This document shows, one piece after another, positions 16,015 to 18,967 of a stretch of 18,967 nucleotides of DNA (positions are counted from its first letter, which is position 1; each line of letters begins with the position of its first letter). A program made the position numbers and the translations under genes. The notes beneath the pieces were generated by a model. That model was not told the DNA's origin, did no database searches, and saw only the letters and a program-made list of their open reading frames with translations. Origin of the DNA: Dehalococcoidales bacterium (lineage in GTDB: Bacteria; Chloroflexota; Dehalococcoidia; Dehalococcoidales; Fen-1064); the NCBI GenBank assembly GCA_028712845.1, contig JAQTPO010000024.1, forward strand, positions 1 through 18,967, given 5' to 3'.

Positions 16015-16255
16015 AAAGCCCTATTGCGCTTCAATAAATTCGACGATTCGAATATCAATTTCTCGGTAGTGCTCAAATCAGTGAATCGCGGGGCGCATTT
16101 TGCGCTGAAGCGCCATTTCATCAAAGCCGTTACACAAGCAGTTTCAGAATGAAGGTATTGTTATCGAGTTCCCTGTCTGAAGGCTGTACTTTAACGGCAA
16201 TGCGCCTTCGGGAATGCCTGACCGAACAGCCGCAACAGCTGATTTGGCTACCTGA
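16015..16255 (+). pseudogene. Decayed C-terminus of an MscS-family mechanosensitive channel
   Basis: A frame from 16015 to 16152 reads LRFNKFDDSNINFSVVLK and ALKRHFIKA, like the MscS C-terminal domain ('VRFxxFgDSSINFxVxL...HEFIKRLH'). The next piece of the same domain, LHKQFQNEGIVIEFPV, lies in another frame (from 16127), is cut by TGA 16178-16180 where relatives have Arg, and goes on RLYFN to TGA 16253-16255. So there is at least one frameshift and one nonsense change, and the channel's membrane part is missing. It begins 4 nt after the predicted selenoprotein gene and overlaps the end of the convergent kinase-like gene by 8 nt. The family match is by eye. Confidence 0.7.
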
Positions 16256-16865
16256 ATAGCTCTATCAACGTCATCGCCAGCCCGGCAAAAAGCGGTATAG
16301 TCAGATTATCATTGACAGGCAGCGGAATAGCTTCGGCAATTGTAGCCACTATTGCTCCGATAACCACCGCCGGTATGGAAATATCCAGCCCTGTACAACG
16401 CAGGATAAACCCGACCGCGAGACAGGCAGCCAGGCAAGCCAGATGACCTGCCGGTTTTGTCTTCTGTTTTCCATTATTACCGTTATTCCTGCCGATAATA
16501 GTCGCCATGGCATCTCCCATTGCCAGAAAACAGACTGACGCCACCGCAATATCACGAGTGAATACCAGGAAGGAGATTAGTGCGGCAAGGAGCATATAGC
16601 TGGCACCGGTAAGATGCATTGCCTCCGATTCCCGCAAAACCAGTCTGAAAAAAGAGCAGAACCACCTGTTTACTACCGGTGATTTAAACCTGATGAATTC
16701 AAGCAGGAGAAAGGTAACGGTTGCCATCCCTAATAGCGACAAATAAATAACACGGGGAATAAAAATGGCACTGATACCAATAGATAAGCCAACTAATATG
16801 TGGCTGAAACCTCTTCTGAGTATGGCAGGTATTCTGGTAATCCGCTCCGCCCTCATCTCTCCCAT
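16248..16865 (-). CDS. Dolichol/phytol/diacylglycerol kinase-family membrane protein
   Basis: The 205-residue polytopic protein has about six hydrophobic segments and the motifs of the CTP-dependent polyprenol/diacylglycerol kinase group (SEC59, DGK1, VTE5): ESEAMHLTGASYMLLAAL at 80-97, GDAMATIIGR at 117-126, and EAIPLPVNDNLTIPL at 178-192 with Asn/Asp in the VNDN box. Such enzymes phosphorylate lipid alcohols in the membrane; the substrate is unknown here. ATG 16865 lies 1 nt after the stop of the surface-protein gene, with no clear ribosome site, so coupled translation is likely. A second ATG nine bases on (16856) is possible. The loop usually rich in Lys (NNGKQKTK) is present. Confidence 0.85.
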   Translation of the reverse strand: MGEMRAERITRIPAILRRGFSHILVGLSIGISAIFIPRVIYLSLLGMATVTFLLLEFIRFKSPVVNRWFCSFFRLVLRESEAMHLTGASYMLLAALISFLVFTRDIAVASVCFLAMGDAMATIIGRNNGNNGKQKTKPAGHLACLAACLAVGFILRCTGLDISIPAVVIGAIVATIAEAIPLPVNDNLTIPLFAGLAMTLIELFR

Positions 16866-16866
16866 T

Positions 16867-18477
16867 TTAAAGCTTACGCCAGGGCTTCTGACGTCTCAAG
16901 ATGAATCCCGCAACGCCCATTATCAAACCAACGACCACCAGCGCCCCGATGAGCCACCAATTAATTGTTTTAGTCTTTGGTTGCAGCGGTGTTTGAGAAT
17001 TTTCTTTAACGGTAAATGTCCGGGAAAGTTCCCCGAGACTGACAGTTTGTGTACCGACTTTGTCACCTGCAACAGTGAAACTTAAAGATTGACTCGATTT
17101 ACCCGCCAGTGTAATGCGTCTGGTATCGGTCACGGCATCGTTAAGCTTCAGGATAACTTCATACTCGCCCGTAAGGTCGCCGGTATTCGTTAGCAGCGCG
17201 CTAACAAGTATGTTTTCACCCGTCTCGATTTCACCCGGAGTGATGGTTAAATCACTCAGCGTAAATGATGCCGGAGTCGCCGTTGCAGGAGCCGTAGAGG
17301 TAGTCGGCGTTGATGTTGGGGTTGTTGTCGGGACAACAGGTGTAGTAGTAGATGCCGGGACAGATGTTGGGGTCGTGGTCGGTGTTGTCGCTGTTGCCGG
17401 CGCAGGTTTGGCAATCAGGGTAAAAACCGTAAAGTGCTCCACATTCCCGGTCACAGTATTTGCGGTTTCATCTACCTGGCAATCTTGAAGAGATACCCAC
17501 TTGTTGTTATTAGCATCCCACCAGGCAATAACCAGGTCTTTTTTCTGGACTCCGGCGGGAAATGAAGCGGGGTCGAAGAATAATGTTATCTGGATAGGCT
17601 GGCTGAAAATCAATCCGTTCGGACGGAAATCATAAGCCTTTCCGATGATGAAACTATCTTTAGGCGGCTCAGGCTCATTTTCTTTTTTAACCTCCATCAT
17701 GAGGATGGCAGTAATGATTTCGCCATTTTCAGTTAATTTTACACCCTTTGGTAGGTTCAGTACTGCTTTGCCATCAAGTGATTTAGCTTCTGCCGCTTCT
17801 TTTAATGTGCCGTCTAAATTAACCAGTTTTGTCAGGTAGGTGATAGGTTCAGATTGCGATACCACTGTTCCCCCACCTCCAGCACCACCTCCACCTACAC
17901 CACCTCCACCGCCTGCTGGTACGGCGACACCATAGCCAACTGTACCCATAGCTTTTTCCAGTTCTCCTGGGGGCAGAAGACCCTTTGCGTCATAAGTTAG
18001 AATAGAAACCTTGACGTTAGCTTGAAGAATTTGCCCGAAAACATTGTAAGCGCCCGTGGCACTACCGGCAGGAAACACTAAGGGAACATCCTGGGTAGCT
18101 GTAACAGTCTCTCCTTTCTTAGGGAAAGGTTTATAACTGATAGTGAAGCTGGGGTTAAGCACGACTTCTGTGCTGCCTTGTCTGGCTACTACTTTGATAA
18201 CAATACTGGCTTCACTCACAGATAATCCCATAAATTCCGCTTCCTTTATACAGGTAGCGGTGCCGCTCGCCCGCACATAGAAAGTTTCGCCAGCGCCAGC
18301 ATAATCAAGGGGAGTCTGCTTATCTGTCTTAAAGAAAGTGAAGGTATAGCCATATGTAAAATAATCGTTAATATTAAGCGCCAGCGCAGGTTCCGGTTTT
18401 ATCAGGACGCCTGCCAGCAAAGATAGCAGCATCACCGGAACACTTATTAATCGCCAGAAGCGTTTCTTAAACATCAT
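16867..18477 (-). CDS. Secreted, membrane-anchored surface protein with CARDB domain
   Basis: The 536-residue protein has a signal peptide (residues 1-33, cut after ALA), an N-terminal beta-rich region (35-180), a pure Gly-rich hinge (189-203), a second beta domain (about 210-350), a Thr/Pro-rich linker (357-403), a CARDB/APHP-type Ig-like domain (404-492), and a C-terminal transmembrane helix (about 507-527) followed by RRQKPWRKL on the cytoplasmic side. It should therefore be displayed on the outside and held by its C-terminus. Its last 130 residues resemble the next gene (shared AGKSSQ and domain layout). ATG 18477 lacks a well-spaced ribosome site; GAGGA instead serves a three-codon frame (GTG...TGA) whose stop overlaps this ATG, hinting at reinitiation. 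Function and ligand are unknown. Confidence 0.85.
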   Translation of the reverse strand: MMFKKRFWRLISVPVMLLSLLAGVLIKPEPALALNINDYFTYGYTFTFFKTDKQTPLDYAGAGETFYVRASGTATCIKEAEFMGLSVSEASIVIKVVARQGSTEVVLNPSFTISYKPFPKKGETVTATQDVPLVFPAGSATGAYNVFGQILQANVKVSILTYDAKGLLPPGELEKAMGTVGYGVAVPAGGGGGVGGGGAGGGGTVVSQSEPITYLTKLVNLDGTLKEAAEAKSLDGKAVLNLPKGVKLTENGEIITAILMMEVKKENEPEPPKDSFIIGKAYDFRPNGLIFSQPIQITLFFDPASFPAGVQKKDLVIAWWDANNNKWVSLQDCQVDETANTVTGNVEHFTVFTLIAKPAPATATTPTTTPTSVPASTTTPVVPTTTPTSTPTTSTAPATATPASFTLSDLTITPGEIETGENILVSALLTNTGDLTGEYEVILKLNDAVTDTRRITLAGKSSQSLSFTVAGDKVGTQTVSLGELSRTFTVKENSQTPLQPKTKTINWWLIGALVVVGLIMGVAGFILRRQKPWRKL

Positions 18478-18518
18478 AGGTTCACAATAATCCTCGGTAG
18501 AACTCTCTTGCCTTGTCT

Positions 18519-18527
18519 ATTTTACCA
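18519..18527 (-). promoter_or_regulatory. Extended -10 promoter of the 536-residue surface protein gene
   Basis: TGGTAAAAT on the minus strand matches an extended -10 (one mismatch in the hexamer) 42 nt before the ATG, just downstream of the terminator at 18533-18570. No -35 box is recognisable. Confidence 0.45.
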
Positions 18528-18532
18528 CGGGT

Positions 18533-18570
18533 GAATAAAAAGGAGGAGTGTAATCTCCTCCTTTTTATTC
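18533..18570 (-). terminator. Rho-independent terminator after the right-edge surface protein gene
   Basis: A perfect 16-bp inverted repeat (18533-18548 and 18555-18570, 6-nt loop) has the GC-rich part GGAGGAG/CTCCTCC next to the loop and an A-run/T-run at the base. On the minus strand the stem ends CTCCTCCTTTTTATTC, giving the needed U-run. It is symmetric enough to work in both directions. Confidence 0.9.
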
Positions 18571-18593
18571 CTTATATCATGACGTAATCAGCA

Positions 18594-18967
18594 CTAATAT
18601 TTCTTTCTGCGCATCATTATCGCTACCACAACCCCAGCAGCAACGATAATGACGCCACCAATGATGCCGACTATCAACGCCCAGTTTGTCTTCGCAGGTG
18701 GAGGTGGTGGAGTCACTGCCTCCGCCACAACAAATGAGCTGGACATACCGTCAATATTCACGGTATAAGTCCCTGCCTTATCTTTGGAAGTCGTGAAGGT
18801 TACCGTCTGGCTGGATTTGCCCGCAACGGTAACCGACTTGCTGGTAACAACCACGTTATCTATCTTCAGCTCGACCTCATAGGTGCCGGAGACATCACCG
18901 GAGTTCGAGACCCTGACACTGATAGTCACTGTTTCATTGGTTTCTACCGCAACAGGTGTCACCGTCA
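18594..18967 (-). CDS. CARDB-domain surface protein, C-terminal part (5' end beyond window)
   Basis: The frame enters from the right edge and ends at TAG 18594-18596. The visible ~123 residues are a CARDB/APHP-type domain (TPVAVETNETVTISVRVSN ... GTYEVELKI ... VAGKSSQTVTFTTS), a short poly-Pro linker (TPPPPPAK), a transmembrane helix (WALIVGIIGGVIIVAAGVVV) and a basic tail (RRKKY). This is the same end as the neighbouring 536-residue protein, so the two are tandem paralogues anchored outward by the C-terminus. A GTG at 18960-18962 is internal (the sequence before it continues the domain) and is not the start. The upstream architecture is unknown. Confidence 0.85.
   Translation of the reverse strand, partial: TVTPVAVETNETVTISVRVSNSGDVSGTYEVELKIDNVVVTSKSVTVAGKSSQTVTFTTSKDKAGTYTVNIDGMSSSFVVAEAVTPPPPPAKTNWALIVGIIGGVIIVAAGVVVAIMMRRKKY

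Noticed and set aside
15800..16069. 89-codon plus-strand open frame
   Set aside because: It covers the predicted selenoprotein and MscS remnant in another frame, with no ribosome site and no family-like sequence.
16178..16180. TGA in the MscS remnant as selenocysteine
   Set aside because: The position corresponds to Arg in relatives, the gene also has a frameshift and no N-terminal part; it is decay.
1..18967. tRNA, rRNA, CRISPR array, prophage or replication origin
   Set aside because: No tRNA-like cloverleaf, no rRNA sequence, no regularly spaced repeats and no phage or DnaA-box cluster were found by eye.

Overview
The window looks like a chromosome segment of an anaerobic Chloroflexota bacterium, probably class Dehalococcoidia. 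That placement is inferred from the style of RpoB, RpoC and RuvB and from the mix of selenium/sulfur genes, DUF362 ferredoxin, DUF3795 and CARDB surface proteins; no rRNA or other marker is present to prove it. Nearly everything is on the minus strand. Only a transposase tail at the left edge, a small fmdB operon and a decayed mscS fragment are on the plus strand.

From left to right: the C-terminus of a REP-associated/IS200-like transposase (1-237); a wrecked phospholipase-D-like gene (278-459); ruvB (490-1512), which appears to start at AUC; the rpoC terminator, rpoC and rpoB (1581-9401), with a near-consensus promoter and a two-hairpin leader; a leftover DUF3795 gene tail; a hicB-hicA toxin-antitoxin pair; a nuclease-like gene broken by an in-frame TAA; and an intact DUF3795 gene with a likely CTG start.

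Next comes a tightly coupled operon (11299-13980): yedE selenium/sulfur transporter, a TusA-type sulfur carrier, a class-V cysteine desulfurase/selenocysteine-lyase-like enzyme and a DUF3343 Se/S-carrier-like protein. Each pair overlaps by 4 nt, and the operon has its own promoter and a leader with small overlapping reading frames. A DUF362/ferredoxin protein follows, divergent from an fmdB-like zinc-ribbon gene, with a CRP/FNR-type palindrome between them.

The most interesting object is directly behind fmdB. A 58-codon membrane-protein gene (15834-16010) carries an in-frame TGA at the position where its apparent relatives (DUF6132-like, Cys-x4-Cys-x-Ile-Thr motif) carry a conserved Cys. Nineteen bases after the TGA begins a GGUC loop on a 6-bp stem, the same loop and almost the same spacing as the E. 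coli fdhF SECIS. I read it as a small selenoprotein, about 1.9 kb from the start of the selenium-type operon.

The right end holds the decayed mscS C-terminus, a dolichol/phytol-kinase-family membrane enzyme, and two related anchored surface proteins (CARDB domain plus C-terminal membrane anchor) separated by a strong terminator. Degraded genes are unusually common in the short gaps: four clear remnants besides the nonsense-broken nuclease gene or its equivalent count, suggesting ongoing gene loss at operon borders.
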